From NCBI GenBank assembly GCA_903852755.1, contig CAINRS010000140.1, positions 22,052-86,051 of the forward strand: a stretch of DNA of 64,000 bases, written 5' to 3'. The stretch is from an uncultured Actinomycetes bacterium (GTDB taxonomy: Bacteria; Actinomycetota; Acidimicrobiia; Acidimicrobiales; Microtrichaceae). A program made the translations under genes and the position numbers. The notes below the pieces were generated by a model. It did not search any database, was not told the DNA's origin, and was given only the letters and a program-made list of their open reading frames with translations. Below, one piece after another: positions 39,640 to 47,899 of the stretch. Within the stretch, counting starts at the first letter, position 1; every line of letters begins with the position of its first letter.

Positions 39640-41802
39640 GTGCCACGGACGCTCTCGGAGGCCGAGTCCAAGGCGGCCCTCGCCGCGACGGGGATCCCGT
39701 TCGCTCCGGAGGAACTCGCTGCCGACCCGGACGCCGCGGTGCGCGCCGCCGATCGCATCGGCTACCCCGTGGTCGTGAAGCTCTGCGGCGAGAACGTCGC
39801 CCACAAGTCCGAACGCGGACTCGTCGTGGTCGGCCTCGCCGATGCATCCGGGGTCAGGACGGCGGCGGAGGACCTGCTCGGCCGTACGGTTCCCGAGGAC
39901 GGGGCGACCGGTGTCCTGGTGGCGCCCGTCGTGCGCGGGCACCGGGAGTTCATCGCCGGGGTGCACGTCGATCCCACGTTCGGCCCGACGGTCGTCGTCG
40001 GCGTCGGCGGGGTCCTGACCGAGGCGCTGGCCGACGTCAGCGTCCGGCTCGCTCCGGTCGAGCCACCCGAGGCCGCCGCCATGCTCGACGACCTGCGGAG
40101 CCAGGCGCTGCTCGGACCCGTCCGGGGCGAACCGGCGGTCGACCGTGCCGCCCTGGCCGACGTCCTCGTCGCCCTCGGAACGGTCTCGGTCGTCGACGAC
40201 CGCCCCGTGTCGTCGATCGACCTCAACCCGCTGATCATCACGGACGGCCGTCCGGTGGCGGTCGACGCGCTGGTGGTCGTCGGCGAGGCGACGCCGGAGC
40301 GGGGTGCGGCATCACCGCTGCCGACCGGTCGCATCCCGGCCGGTCCCGACCCCCGGTTCGCGTCCCTGTTCGATCCCGCCGGGGTGGTCGTGGCGGGAGC
40401 CTCGACCCACCCCGGGAAGTTCGGCTTCGTGAGCCTCCACAACATCCTGGCATCCGGGTACGCCGGCAGGGTCCAGGCCACCAATCGGGACGCAGCGACG
40501 GTCCTCGGCGTCTCGACGGTTCGTTCACTGCTCGACCTCGAGCCGGGCTCCGCCGACCTGGTCTTCGTGTGCACACCGGCGTCGACCGTGCCGGACGTGC
40601 TCCGGGAAGCGGCCGGGATCGGTGTCCGGGCGGCGTTCCTGGCGTCGGCGGGCTACGGCGAGGCCGACGAGTCCGGACGTGTCGCCCAGGACGAGCTGGT
40701 CCGTCTCGCCGACGAACTCGGGATCCTGCTCGTCGGGCCGAACGGGCAGGGTGTGGTGTCGACCCCCTCCGCCCTGTGCGCGCAGATCGTCGCGCCGTAC
40801 CCGCCGGCCGGACCGATCAGCGTGGTGAGTCAGTCCGGCAACCTGGTCTCCGCGTTCCTCAACTGGTCCTGTCGGAGCGGTGTCGGCGTGGCTCGGGCGC
40901 TCTCCGCCGGCAACGCCGCCGCGGTCGGCGTGGCCGACGTCCTCCGGTACTACGCGGCCGACGACGCCACGGACGTTGCGCTCGCCTACGTCGAGGGCAT
41001 CGCCGACGGCCCCGGATTCGTCGATGCCGTGCGGGCCGTCACCGCGTCCAAGCCGCTGGTCCTGCTCAAGGGCGGGTCCACCGATGCGGGGGCCCGGGCC
41101 GCAGCCAGTCACACGGGATCGCTCGCCACCGACGACGCCACCTTCGACGGTCTCTGCCGTCAGTTCGGGGTGAGTCGTGCATCGGGCGCCGAGGAGGCGT
41201 TCGACACCGCTGCGGCGTTCGCGACCCAGCCGCCGGCGCAGGGTCCCGGCGTCGCCGTGGTCACGACCGTCGGGGGATGGGGGGTGCTCGCTGCGGATGC
41301 GATCACCCGGCACCGTGACCTCCACCTGCTCGACCTGCCCCCCGACCTGCTCGCCGCGGTCGACGAACTGCTCCCGCCCCGGTGGAGTCGGAACAACCCC
41401 ATCGACCTCGCCGGTGGCGAGACACGTGACACCGTCCCCACGGTGTTGGACCTCGTCGCCGGTCACGCGGACGTCGACGCCGTCGTGTTCCTCGGGATCG
41501 GCATCCAGTCCAACCAGGCGCGCCTGCTCCGCGAGGGCGGCCACCATCCCGGTGAGGGCATCGGCCGGATCGTGGAGTACCACGAGCGCCAGGACCGCCG
41601 GTACGCCGAGGCCGCGGTCGAGGTGGCGCGCCGACACCACACGCCCGTCCTGGTCGCCACCGAGCTCGCCGTGGCGTTCCCCGACAACCCCGGCCCGGCC
41701 CGACTGCGTGAGCTCGGCGGGTACTGCTTCCCCTCGGCCGAACGAGCCGTGGCCGCGCTGGGCCACATGGTCCGCCGGTGGCGGCACCTCGACCGGCGGT
41801 GA
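39640..41802 (+). CDS. ADP-forming acyl/acetyl-CoA synthetase-like protein (ATP-grasp first, CoA-binding second)
   Basis: The 720-residue protein has an N-terminal ATP-grasp domain (about 1-225, with GYPVVVKLCGENVAHKSERGLVV). A CoA-binding Rossmann domain follows (about 240-360, VVVAGASTHPGKFGFVSLHNIL), then succinyl-CoA-ligase-like domains. The phosphohistidine loop is intact (ARAAASHTGSLATDD), as in ACD enzymes that make ATP from acyl-CoA, or acyl-CoA from acid plus ATP. Many homologues order the domains CoA-binding first; here the ATP-grasp is first. Its stop overlaps the GTG of the next gene. The acyl substrate is unknown. Confidence 0.88.
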   Translation: MPRTLSEAESKAALAATGIPFAPEELAADPDAAVRAADRIGYPVVVKLCGENVAHKSERGLVVVGLADASGVRTAAEDLLGRTVPEDGATGVLVAPVVRGHREFIAGVHVDPTFGPTVVVGVGGVLTEALADVSVRLAPVEPPEAAAMLDDLRSQALLGPVRGEPAVDRAALADVLVALGTVSVVDDRPVSSIDLNPLIITDGRPVAVDALVVVGEATPERGAASPLPTGRIPAGPDPRFASLFDPAGVVVAGASTHPGKFGFVSLHNILASGYAGRVQATNRDAATVLGVSTVRSLLDLEPGSADLVFVCTPASTVPDVLREAAGIGVRAAFLASAGYGEADESGRVAQDELVRLADELGILLVGPNGQGVVSTPSALCAQIVAPYPPAGPISVVSQSGNLVSAFLNWSCRSGVGVARALSAGNAAAVGVADVLRYYAADDATDVALAYVEGIADGPGFVDAVRAVTASKPLVLLKGGSTDAGARAAASHTGSLATDDATFDGLCRQFGVSRASGAEEAFDTAAAFATQPPAQGPGVAVVTTVGGWGVLAADAITRHRDLHLLDLPPDLLAAVDELLPPRWSRNNPIDLAGGETRDTVPTVLDLVAGHADVDAVVFLGIGIQSNQARLLREGGHHPGEGIGRIVEYHERQDRRYAEAAVEVARRHHTPVLVATELAVAFPDNPGPARLRELGGYCFPSAERAVAALGHMVRRWRHLDRR

Positions 41803-43262
41803 ACGGAGTCCAGCCTCCGGTGGACCGCGTCGTGCGGCGCAGGTCCACGGGCCGCCGCTCGTCGGATCGGCCAGCGGTGGTCCTCGCGGTCGCCGGGTTG
41901 CTCGGGGCGGCGGTGTGGTGGATCACCGGTCCGGCCGTCGACGTCGCCGGCGCCCCCGCACCCGACGGATCGTCCGTGGTCACACCGCTGCTGTCGGCGC
42001 GGCGCGCACCCGCCTGGCTGACTGCAGCGACCGGTGCCAGGAACCTGCGCCAGGCGCTCGGTCCCGTCGTGTCGGACCTGCCGCCGTCGTCGTGTGCGCT
42101 CCTGCGTTCCGACGGTGTCGACCTGCTGGGGATCCGAGCTGGGCTCCCGGTCATCCCGGCATCCAACCTGAAGCCCCTGACGGCGGTGGCCGCCGTCGAC
42201 CTGCTGGGGGCGGACACCAGGCTGAGCACCGTCGTCGTCGGACCACCCGGAGCGGACGGGTCGGTGGGTGGTGCGTCGGGTGTCGTCGACGGGGACCTCG
42301 TGCTCGTGGGCGGCGGCGACCCGGTGCTCAGCACCGCCGGCTACGAACCCTACGAGGGGATCCCGCGCACTCTGCTCACCCCGCTCGAGCTGCTCGCCGA
42401 CCGGGTGGCGGCGACCGGGATCACCCGGGTGAGCGGATCGGTGCTCGGTGATGAGTCGCGGTACGACTCCGTCCGTGATGCCCCCGGGTGGAAGCAGGGG
42501 TACGTCGACGACGGTCAGGTGTCGCCGTTGTCGGCGCTCGTGGTCGACGACAGCCGGACGGGTCCGGCCGGCGCACCACCAGCCGCAGTCGCTGCGGCGG
42601 CACTGACCAGGTTGCTCGAGGAGCGCGGGATCCAGGTCGTCGGCGCTCCTCGGGTCGGCGTCGCCCCGCCCGGTGACGTCGAGGTGGCCCGTGTCGACTC
42701 ACCCACGGTGGCCGAGCTCGCCGAGGAGCTGGTGCGGTTCTCCGACAACACGACGGCGGAGCTCCTGGTGAAGGAGATCGGCCTGCAGCGGCGTGGGACC
42801 GGCTCGACCGCTGCAGGGACCGACGAGGTCCTCTCCTGGGCCCGCACCCGCGGCCTGCCGGTCGAGGACGCCGTCGTCGTCGACGGCTCGGGACTCTCGA
42901 GGAACGACCGCCTCTCGTGTGCGGCCATGGTCGGTGTCCTGGAGGAGCAGGGGCCCGACTCGCCGCTCGCCGCGTCGCTGGCCCGACCGGGCACTCCGGG
43001 CACGCTCGAGGACCGAATGCTCGGGACCGGTCTGGTCGATCGGCTGCGGGCGAAGACGGGCTCACTCGATGGGGTGCGCTCCCTGGCCGGGTGGTTGCGC
43101 ACCACGGGCGGTCGCGACGTCGTGTTCGCCGTGGCCGCGAACGCCGACGACCTGGGCGAACAGGAACTCGAACGCCTCGAGGAGCGCGTGCTCGTGAACT
43201 CACTCGACTACCCGGACGTGCCTCCACCCGACGTGCTCCGGCCACGCCCGGCAGTTCCGTGA
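41799..43262 (+). CDS. dacB: D-alanyl-D-alanine carboxypeptidase/endopeptidase (PBP4, peptidase S13)
   Basis: The 487-residue penicillin-binding protein has an N-terminal membrane anchor (VVLAVAGLLGAAVWWI), so it is exported. All three active-site motifs are present: SxxK as SNLK, SxN as SDN and KTG in RAKTGSLDG. A long insert between SxxK and SxN is the domain that defines class C PBP4. It trims or cleaves peptidoglycan cross-links. GTG 41799 overlaps the upstream stop (GTGA), and its own stop overlaps the LON-domain gene, giving a three-gene coupled unit. Confidence 0.92.
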   Translation: MNGVQPPVDRVVRRRSTGRRSSDRPAVVLAVAGLLGAAVWWITGPAVDVAGAPAPDGSSVVTPLLSARRAPAWLTAATGARNLRQALGPVVSDLPPSSCALLRSDGVDLLGIRAGLPVIPASNLKPLTAVAAVDLLGADTRLSTVVVGPPGADGSVGGASGVVDGDLVLVGGGDPVLSTAGYEPYEGIPRTLLTPLELLADRVAATGITRVSGSVLGDESRYDSVRDAPGWKQGYVDDGQVSPLSALVVDDSRTGPAGAPPAAVAAAALTRLLEERGIQVVGAPRVGVAPPGDVEVARVDSPTVAELAEELVRFSDNTTAELLVKEIGLQRRGTGSTAAGTDEVLSWARTRGLPVEDAVVVDGSGLSRNDRLSCAAMVGVLEEQGPDSPLAASLARPGTPGTLEDRMLGTGLVDRLRAKTGSLDGVRSLAGWLRTTGGRDVVFAVAANADDLGEQELERLEERVLVNSLDYPDVPPPDVLRPRPAVP

Positions 43263-43936
43263 GCGGCACCGTGGGCGATGCCGTCGAGGTTCCGATGTTC
43301 CCGCTCGGGTCGGTCCTGCTCCCGGGGATGATCCTCCCGTTGCACGTCTTCGAGGACCGGTACCGGCGTCTGGTGGAGGTGGTCCTCGACCTCGATGAGC
43401 CCGAGTTCGGTGTGGTGCTGATCGAACGGGGGAGCGAGGTCGGGGGTGGCGACATCCGGGCGATGATCGGCTGTGCGGCCCGCGTGCTCTCCGCCGCGCG
43501 GACCGACGACGGGCGGTGGGCGATCGTGACCGTCGGGACGCGACCGGTCCGTGTGCGGGAGTGGCTCCCCGACGATCCGTTCCCCCGGGCACTGGTCGAG
43601 GACCTCGTCGACGACCCGACGCTCCCGGACGACTCGGCGGAGCGGATCGGGTCGCTCACGGTGCGGGTCCGCCGGTGCCTCGCCATGGCCTCGGAACTCG
43701 GACTCTCCGGTGCGGTCGAGGTCGAGCTCAGCGACGACCCGGTCCTCGCGACCTACCAGGCGGCGGTGCTCGCCCCGCTCGGCTCGCTGGACCGCCAGCG
43801 CGTGCTGTCGTCGCCCTCGGCCACGGACCGACTCGTGCTCGTCGAGGACCTGGTGACGGAGCAGCTCGAGCTGCTCGAGGGGCGCCTGCGCCTCGGCCCG
43901 GTCGACGGGACCGAGGATCCGTGGAGCACGGGGTGA
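43259..43936 (+). CDS. LON substrate-binding domain protein
   Basis: The 225-residue protein consists of a stand-alone Lon N-terminal (LonSB/PUA-like) domain. It begins VPMFPLGSVLLPGMILPLHVFEDRYR, the near-invariant family opening. Helical C-terminal residues follow (LVTEQLELLEGRL). There is no ATPase or protease domain. Such proteins are common in Actinobacteria and their function is unknown; adaptor roles are suggested. GTG 43259 overlaps the upstream stop; GTG 43271 is an alternative. The stop lies in a 12-bp repeat with two further in-frame TGAs. Confidence 0.88.
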   Translation: MSGTVGDAVEVPMFPLGSVLLPGMILPLHVFEDRYRRLVEVVLDLDEPEFGVVLIERGSEVGGGDIRAMIGCAARVLSAARTDDGRWAIVTVGTRPVRVREWLPDDPFPRALVEDLVDDPTLPDDSAERIGSLTVRVRRCLAMASELGLSGAVEVELSDDPVLATYQAAVLAPLGSLDRQRVLSSPSATDRLVLVEDLVTEQLELLEGRLRLGPVDGTEDPWSTG

Positions 43937-43967
43937 GCAACCGGGTGAGCCACCGGGTGAGCCACCG
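43932..43967 (+). repeat. Three 12-bp tandem repeats spanning the LON-gene stop
   Basis: Units 43932-43943, 43944-43955 and 43956-43967 (GGTGAGCCACCG, first with one change) each carry an in-frame TGA. GGTG and CACC within a unit are complementary. Confidence 0.9.
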
Positions 43968-43987
43968 GGTCTGCTAGACCAGCGTCT

Positions 43988-44386
43988 GTGGGCCGTGCAG
44001 ACCGGCGACGTGGAGCTCCCGTGACCGAGGGTCGGGCCGATCAGCGGCGTGGGCTCGTCGACGTCCGGCGTGGACCGCTGGGTGAGGCGACGGAGTTCAA
44101 GGACCTGGTCGTCGCCTACGCCAAGCAGGAGACCGTCGAGCCCCTCCGCAACCTGGGACACGATCTCGCCTTCGGCATCGCCGGGGCGCTGATGATCGCC
44201 ACCGGGGTCCTGTTCGGGCTGCTGGCACTCCTGCGCGGCCTCCAGGAACTCGCGGTGTTCAACGACCCCGCCGAGGTCTCGGGAGGGCGGTTCTCCTGGG
44301 TGCCGTATACGATCGTGGCCGTCGCCGGAGCCCTGGTCGCTGCGTTCTTCTTCGCTCGGCTCGCCAGGTTCCTCCGCAGGGACTGA
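43988..44386 (+). CDS. Phage-holin-superfamily-like (Holin-X/DUF1469-type) membrane protein
   Basis: This protein of up to 132 residues has a hydrophilic N-terminus (EFKDLVVAYAKQETVEPLRNLGHDLAFG) and two helices (AGALMIATGVLFGLLALL and YTIVAVAGALVAAFFFARL), then a basic end. This layout matches the chromosomal actinobacterial Holin-X family, which is not phage derived. Two starts compete: GTG 43988 with a TAGACC-like -10 7 nt upstream, or GTG 44021 with GGAG 5 nt upstream, giving 121 residues. It opens a run of three small co-directional genes. Confidence 0.65.
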   Translation: MGRADRRRGAPVTEGRADQRRGLVDVRRGPLGEATEFKDLVVAYAKQETVEPLRNLGHDLAFGIAGALMIATGVLFGLLALLRGLQELAVFNDPAEVSGGRFSWVPYTIVAVAGALVAAFFFARLARFLRRD

Positions 44387-44416
44387 GTCCGAGCCGTCGA
44401 CCACCGAGGAGCCACG

Positions 44417-44641
44417 TTGAGCCAGTCAGACGCCGTTGCGGACCACACGATCGGTCGGGCCGACCTCAAGGCCAAGCTGACCGACATCCAGGGAGAGGCC
44501 CAGGAGCAGGTGGAGGGGGTCCGGAACCAGGTGCTGGCGACGGGCATCCTCGTGGCGCTGCTGCTGCTGGTCCTGACCTTCGTGCTCGGTCGGCGCGCCG
44601 GGAAGCGGTCCTCGGCGGTGATCGAGGTCCGTCGAGCCTGA
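44417..44641 (+). CDS. Small single-pass membrane protein (74 aa)
   Basis: A polar helical N-terminus (RADLKAKLTDIQGEAQEQVEGVRNQ) is followed by one transmembrane helix (ATGILVALLLLVLTFVLG) and a basic tail. TTG 44417 is the start, with GAGGAG 6 nt upstream. The stop shares a base with the ATG of the next gene, so the two are coupled. The layout resembles DUF3618-type proteins, but no firm family is assigned. It probably works with the neighbouring Holin-X-like protein at the membrane. Confidence 0.65.
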   Translation: MSQSDAVADHTIGRADLKAKLTDIQGEAQEQVEGVRNQVLATGILVALLLLVLTFVLGRRAGKRSSAVIEVRRA

Positions 44642-45210
44642 TGCCGTCACTGCAGGGGCGGATCACCCAGTTCCTCATCGGCCGACTCGTCGGCGACGGC
44701 CTGGGGGCCGACCTCGCCGGGCGAGGCGCCGGCTTCCTGATCGACGGTCTCCGGGAGGCCCGGGACCGTCCGGCGCACCCGCTGACCGGGGCCAGGCTCC
44801 GACCGGGCGAGGCCTACCTCGTGGTGGCCAGGCCCAGGCCGACCAGGGCGGAACGTCGGCTCGCAGCCCGTCAGCGTTCGCTGGCGGCCCGCGACGCCGA
44901 GTTGAGTCGACCGACGCGATCACAACGACGGGTCGCGCGTCGGCTGGCCAGGGTGCAGCGCCGACTCGACCGCAGCCGGCCGGGCGGCCGACGGGCGCGT
45001 CGCCTGGCGGTCTGCGAGGCGGCGGTGGGCGAGCGGTTCGACCGGGAGCTGGCGCCGACGCGTCGCCAGCGGGAGGTCCGCGGGCAACTCCTCGAGGTCT
45101 CCAGGGCACTCGACGCGGCCCGTTCGGCGAGTTTCGACCGGGCGCAGCATTCCCGGGAGCGCACGCGTCGGGGTCGTCGCCGCCTCACCCGCGACCGCTT
45201 CTACTCCTGA
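44641..45210 (+). CDS. Arg-rich hypothetical protein (189 aa)
   Basis: The N-terminal 65 residues contain LIDGLREARDRPAHPLTGARLRPGEAYLVVARP. The remainder is extremely Arg-rich and helical (ERRLAARQRSLAARDAELS, ARRLARVQRRLDRSRPGGRRARRLAV), consistent with a coiled-coil. The ATG shares its A with the preceding TGA. No family is recognised. High positive charge suggests binding to nucleic acid or acidic lipid heads next to its membrane partners; this is speculation. Confidence 0.6.
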   Translation: MPSLQGRITQFLIGRLVGDGLGADLAGRGAGFLIDGLREARDRPAHPLTGARLRPGEAYLVVARPRPTRAERRLAARQRSLAARDAELSRPTRSQRRVARRLARVQRRLDRSRPGGRRARRLAVCEAAVGERFDRELAPTRRQREVRGQLLEVSRALDAARSASFDRAQHSRERTRRGRRRLTRDRFYS

Positions 45211-45239
45211 GCCGCTGGGCGCCGCGCCGCTCCGACTGC

Positions 45240-45245
45240 GAGAAT
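45240..45245 (+). promoter_or_regulatory. -10-like element (GAGAAT) before the trmI leader
   Basis: GAGAAT lies 6 nt before GTG 45252. It keeps the key A and T of the -10 consensus but lacks the first T. Confidence 0.4.
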
Positions 45246-45251
45246 CGGCCC

Positions 45252-45299
45252 GTGTCGTCCCCACGCCGAACGCCGCCGACCGGTCACACCTCGTCGTGA
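45252..45299 (+). CDS. Possible 15-codon leader peptide overlapping the trmI start
   Basis: GTG 45252 opens a 15-codon frame (Val-Ser-Ser-Pro-Arg-Arg-Thr...). Its TGA overlaps GTG 45296 of trmI as GTGA, the same coupling used by real gene pairs here. The start sits 6 nt after a GAGAAT -10-like hexamer, so it would be read from a leaderless message. Chance is possible. Confidence 0.35.
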   Translation: MSSPRRTPPTGHTSS

Positions 45300-46084
45300 A
45301 CGCGCCGCGACACGAACTCGAAGTCGGTGACCTGGTCCAGTTCGTCGACCCGAAGGGTCGTCGCTACCAGGCGACACTCCGAACGGGTGGCCAGTTCCAC
45401 ACCCAGTCGGGGTTCGTCGAGCACGACGACGTGGTCGGCCTCCCCGACGGATCGACGGTCCGGACCAGTCGAGGTCAGTCGCTCGTGGTGCTCCGCCCGA
45501 CGCTCGCGGACTTCGTGTTCAAGATGCCCCGTGGCGCCCAGGTCATCTACCCGAAGGATCTGGGTCCGATCCTGCTGCTCGCGGACATCGGCCCCGGTGT
45601 CCGGGTGCTCGAGAGCGGCATCGGTTCGGGTGCACTGTCCATGGCGCTGCTCCGCGCGGGTGCCCACGTGGTCGGCTACGAGGTACGGGAGGACTTCGCC
45701 GAGCGGGCGGGCGCCAACGTGGAGCGGTTCCTCGGTCCGGGCGTGGCCGACCGGTACCGGGTGGAGTTGCGGGACACCTACGAGGGCATCGACGAGCGTG
45801 ACCTCGATCGCGTGGTGCTCGACCTCCCCGAGCCCTGGCGGGTGGTCCCGCACGCCGTCGGGGCGCTGCGGCCCGGTGGCATCATCCTCGCCTACACGCC
45901 CAGCGTCGTGCAGGTGGTCCAGTTCCGCGAGTCCCTCGATCCGGGTCGGTTCACGGGAGTCGAGACGATCGAGGTGCTGCAGCGTTCCTGGCACGTCGAG
46001 CCCCCGTCGGTCCGACCGGACCACCGCATGGTCGCGCACACCGGGTTCCTGACCGTCGCCCGCCGACTCGCGGATCCGGAGTGA
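45296..46084 (+). CDS. trmI: tRNA (adenine-58-N1)-methyltransferase
   Basis: The 262-residue class I SAM methyltransferase makes m1A58 in the T-loop of tRNAs. The N-terminal small beta domain is followed by VIYPKDLGPILLLADIGPG, then motif I VLESGIGSGALSMALLRAG. The DLDRVVLDLPEPWRVV catalytic loop follows. The archaeal/bacterial TrmI tetramer layout and length match. GTG 45296 is taken because no Shine-Dalgarno or -10 supports other starts. The stop overlaps the marP-like gene (GTGA). trmI lies near the proteasome cluster in mycobacteria too. Confidence 0.92.
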   Translation: MNAPRHELEVGDLVQFVDPKGRRYQATLRTGGQFHTQSGFVEHDDVVGLPDGSTVRTSRGQSLVVLRPTLADFVFKMPRGAQVIYPKDLGPILLLADIGPGVRVLESGIGSGALSMALLRAGAHVVGYEVREDFAERAGANVERFLGPGVADRYRVELRDTYEGIDERDLDRVVLDLPEPWRVVPHAVGALRPGGIILAYTPSVVQVVQFRESLDPGRFTGVETIEVLQRSWHVEPPSVRPDHRMVAHTGFLTVARRLADPE

Positions 46085-47241
46085 ACGCACTCGACGTCGT
46101 CATCGCGGTGGCCGCGTTGCTCGCCCTCGTCGGCGGGTGGCGGATGGGCTTCCTCACCCGGGCCTTCGGGTGGGTGGGGGCGGGGATCGGCCTCCTCGTG
46201 TCGTTCGCGGCGGTCCCGCGACTGATCTCGACGCTGGAGCTGCAGTCCCGTCCGCTCGTCGCCGGGGTGAGCATCCTGGCGACCCTGGCGCTGGTGACCC
46301 TGGGGCAGGGCATCGGGGCGAGCATCGGGGGCCGGATCCGGCCGTCGAGCGGTGGCCGGGGCGCCCGGACCGCCGATTCGCTCGCCGGCGCGGCACTGGG
46401 CGTCCTCGGGGTGCTGGTCGTGGTCTGGCTGGTCCTCCCGGTGCTGTCGCGATCGGACGGCTGGACCGCCGGGGTGGCACGCACCTCGGTGGTGGCCGGT
46501 TTCCTCAACCGGTCGCTCCCGGAGCCACCGCCGGTCCTCGACGAGCTCGAGCGGCGACTCCGGACGGGTGAGTTCCCCGAGCTCTTCAAGGACTTCCAAC
46601 CGGCACCCGACGTGGGACCTCCGCCGACCGGTTCGCCGATCGGTCCGGAGCTGCTCGCGACGCTCGGGGAGAGCGTGGTCCGGATCGAGGGAGCGGCGTG
46701 CGACTCGATCCAGACCGGGAGCGGGTGGGCCGTCGCGGACGGCCTCGTCGCCACGAACGCGCACGTGGTCGCCGGGACCCGGGATCTCGAGGTCGAGACG
46801 GTCGACGGCCGCCGGGGTGCGGCGAGCGTCGTGTCGTTCGACCCCGACACCGACCTCGCACTCGTGCGCACCGAGGTCCCGTTGCGGCCGCTGCCCACGG
46901 ACTCGGCGGCGCCGGGGGACCGCGGGCTGGTCCTGGGGTTCCCCGGGGGCGGGCCGTTCGATCCGTCGCCGTTCGAGGTGAGCGACGTGATCGACGCGCT
47001 GGGGTACGACATCTACGACCGCGGTGAGGTGCAACGGGCGCTCGTGGTGCTCGCGTCCGACCTCGCTCCCGGTGACTCGGGGAGCGCGGTGGTCCGCGAC
47101 GACGGCACCGTGGTGGCGGTGGCCGTCGCCATCGCACCGGACGCCACCGGCGTGGCCTACGCCCTGCCGGTCGGTGAGCTCGCCGACGACCTGGCGGCGA
47201 TCGGATCGGCACCGGTCCCGACGGGGGAGTGCCTCCGCTGA
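46081..47241 (+). CDS. MarP-like membrane serine protease (CvpA domain plus trypsin-like domain)
   Basis: The 386-residue protein has four N-terminal helices of the CvpA/colicin-V-production type (NALDVVIAVAALLALVGGWRMGFLTR). A periplasmic chymotrypsin-fold protease follows with an intact triad: His in TNAHVV, Asp in DTDLALV and Ser in APGDSGSAVV. This matches mycobacterial MarP (Rv3671c type), needed for acid and oxidative stress survival. A pair of Cys near residue 205 and at the C-terminus (GECLR) could form a disulfide. GTG 46081 overlaps the trmI stop. Confidence 0.9.
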   Translation: MNALDVVIAVAALLALVGGWRMGFLTRAFGWVGAGIGLLVSFAAVPRLISTLELQSRPLVAGVSILATLALVTLGQGIGASIGGRIRPSSGGRGARTADSLAGAALGVLGVLVVVWLVLPVLSRSDGWTAGVARTSVVAGFLNRSLPEPPPVLDELERRLRTGEFPELFKDFQPAPDVGPPPTGSPIGPELLATLGESVVRIEGAACDSIQTGSGWAVADGLVATNAHVVAGTRDLEVETVDGRRGAASVVSFDPDTDLALVRTEVPLRPLPTDSAAPGDRGLVLGFPGGGPFDPSPFEVSDVIDALGYDIYDRGEVQRALVVLASDLAPGDSGSAVVRDDGTVVAVAVAIAPDATGVAYALPVGELADDLAAIGSAPVPTGECLR

Positions 47242-47269
47242 GTGCACCCGACCCGGCGGTCCCGGCGTC

Positions 47270-47275
47270 TAGCGT
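47270..47275 (+). promoter_or_regulatory. -10 element (TAGCGT) of a leaderless promoter
   Basis: TAGCGT lies 6 nt before GTG 47282. Confidence 0.6.
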
Positions 47276-47281
47276 CGAGCC

Positions 47282-47773
47282 GTGACCCCCGACCCGGACG
47301 ACCGGTTCCCCTCCGTCGGCGACGAGCCCACCAGGGCCATGTCCCCGACGCCCGACCCTCCCTCGGGACCTCCGGGTGGTGAACCGACGCAGGTCATGCC
47401 GACAGCCGCCGGCGTTCCGGTGGGCACCGGGCCCGCAGCCGGTCCGTCGAACGGGGGAGCCCCACAGGGTGGGATCCCCGGCTGGGTCTGGGTGATCGTC
47501 GCGGCCATCCTCATCGTCGGCGCCGGCATCTCCTGGGCGATCCTGAGCGGTCGTGGGGAGCCTCCCGCCCCGACCAGTTCCACGTCCACGACGGTGACCA
47601 CCCCGACGAGCTCGTCCACGGTCACGTCCGCACCCACGACCGATCGGCCCACCACGACGACCCGACCGACCTCCACCACGTCGTCGTCGACGACGACCAC
47701 CACCAGCTCGACGACATCGTCGACCACGTCGACGACGGCACCTCCGACATCGGCCTCCGAGGGAGGGGGCTGA
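47282..47773 (+). CDS. Single-pass membrane protein with Thr/Ser-rich extracellular tail
   Basis: The 163-residue protein has a Pro/Gly-rich cytoplasmic N-terminus (about 65 residues), one helix (GWVWVIVAAILIVGAGISWAIL) and a roughly 70-residue tail made mostly of Thr and Ser. The tail would be a flexible stalk and a likely O-mannosylation target. No domain is recognised. It has its own leaderless-type promoter and is convergent with the ferredoxin gene. Its composition resembles the tail of the membrane protein at 33159. Confidence 0.65.
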   Translation: MTPDPDDRFPSVGDEPTRAMSPTPDPPSGPPGGEPTQVMPTAAGVPVGTGPAAGPSNGGAPQGGIPGWVWVIVAAILIVGAGISWAILSGRGEPPAPTSSTSTTVTTPTSSSTVTSAPTTDRPTTTTRPTSTTSSSTTTTTSSTTSSTTSTTAPPTSASEGGG

Positions 47774-47899
47774 GGCCCGAGACGTCCGCCCGGTGAACCG
47801 TCCGGCTGCGCCGACCGGTCACAGGGTCCGGCGACGTCGCCCGGCCGGGTGCGACGTCCGGTTCGCTGCGGTGTGCGTGTCGGCCGGAGCCGCAGGCGG

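Noticed and set aside
43932..43967. Short direct repeats as a CRISPR remnant
   Set aside because: The units are contiguous 12-mers with no spacers and no cas genes nearby.
43988..44386. Holin-like gene as evidence of a prophage
   Set aside because: No phage structural, integrase or lysis genes are nearby, and Holin-X-type proteins are common chromosomal genes in Actinobacteria.
47774..47899. tRNA or small RNA gene in this gap
   Set aside because: No cloverleaf pattern or T-loop consensus is visible, and the same holds for the other gaps over 100 nt (9750-9909, 20240-20389, 29797-30041, 48149-48362).
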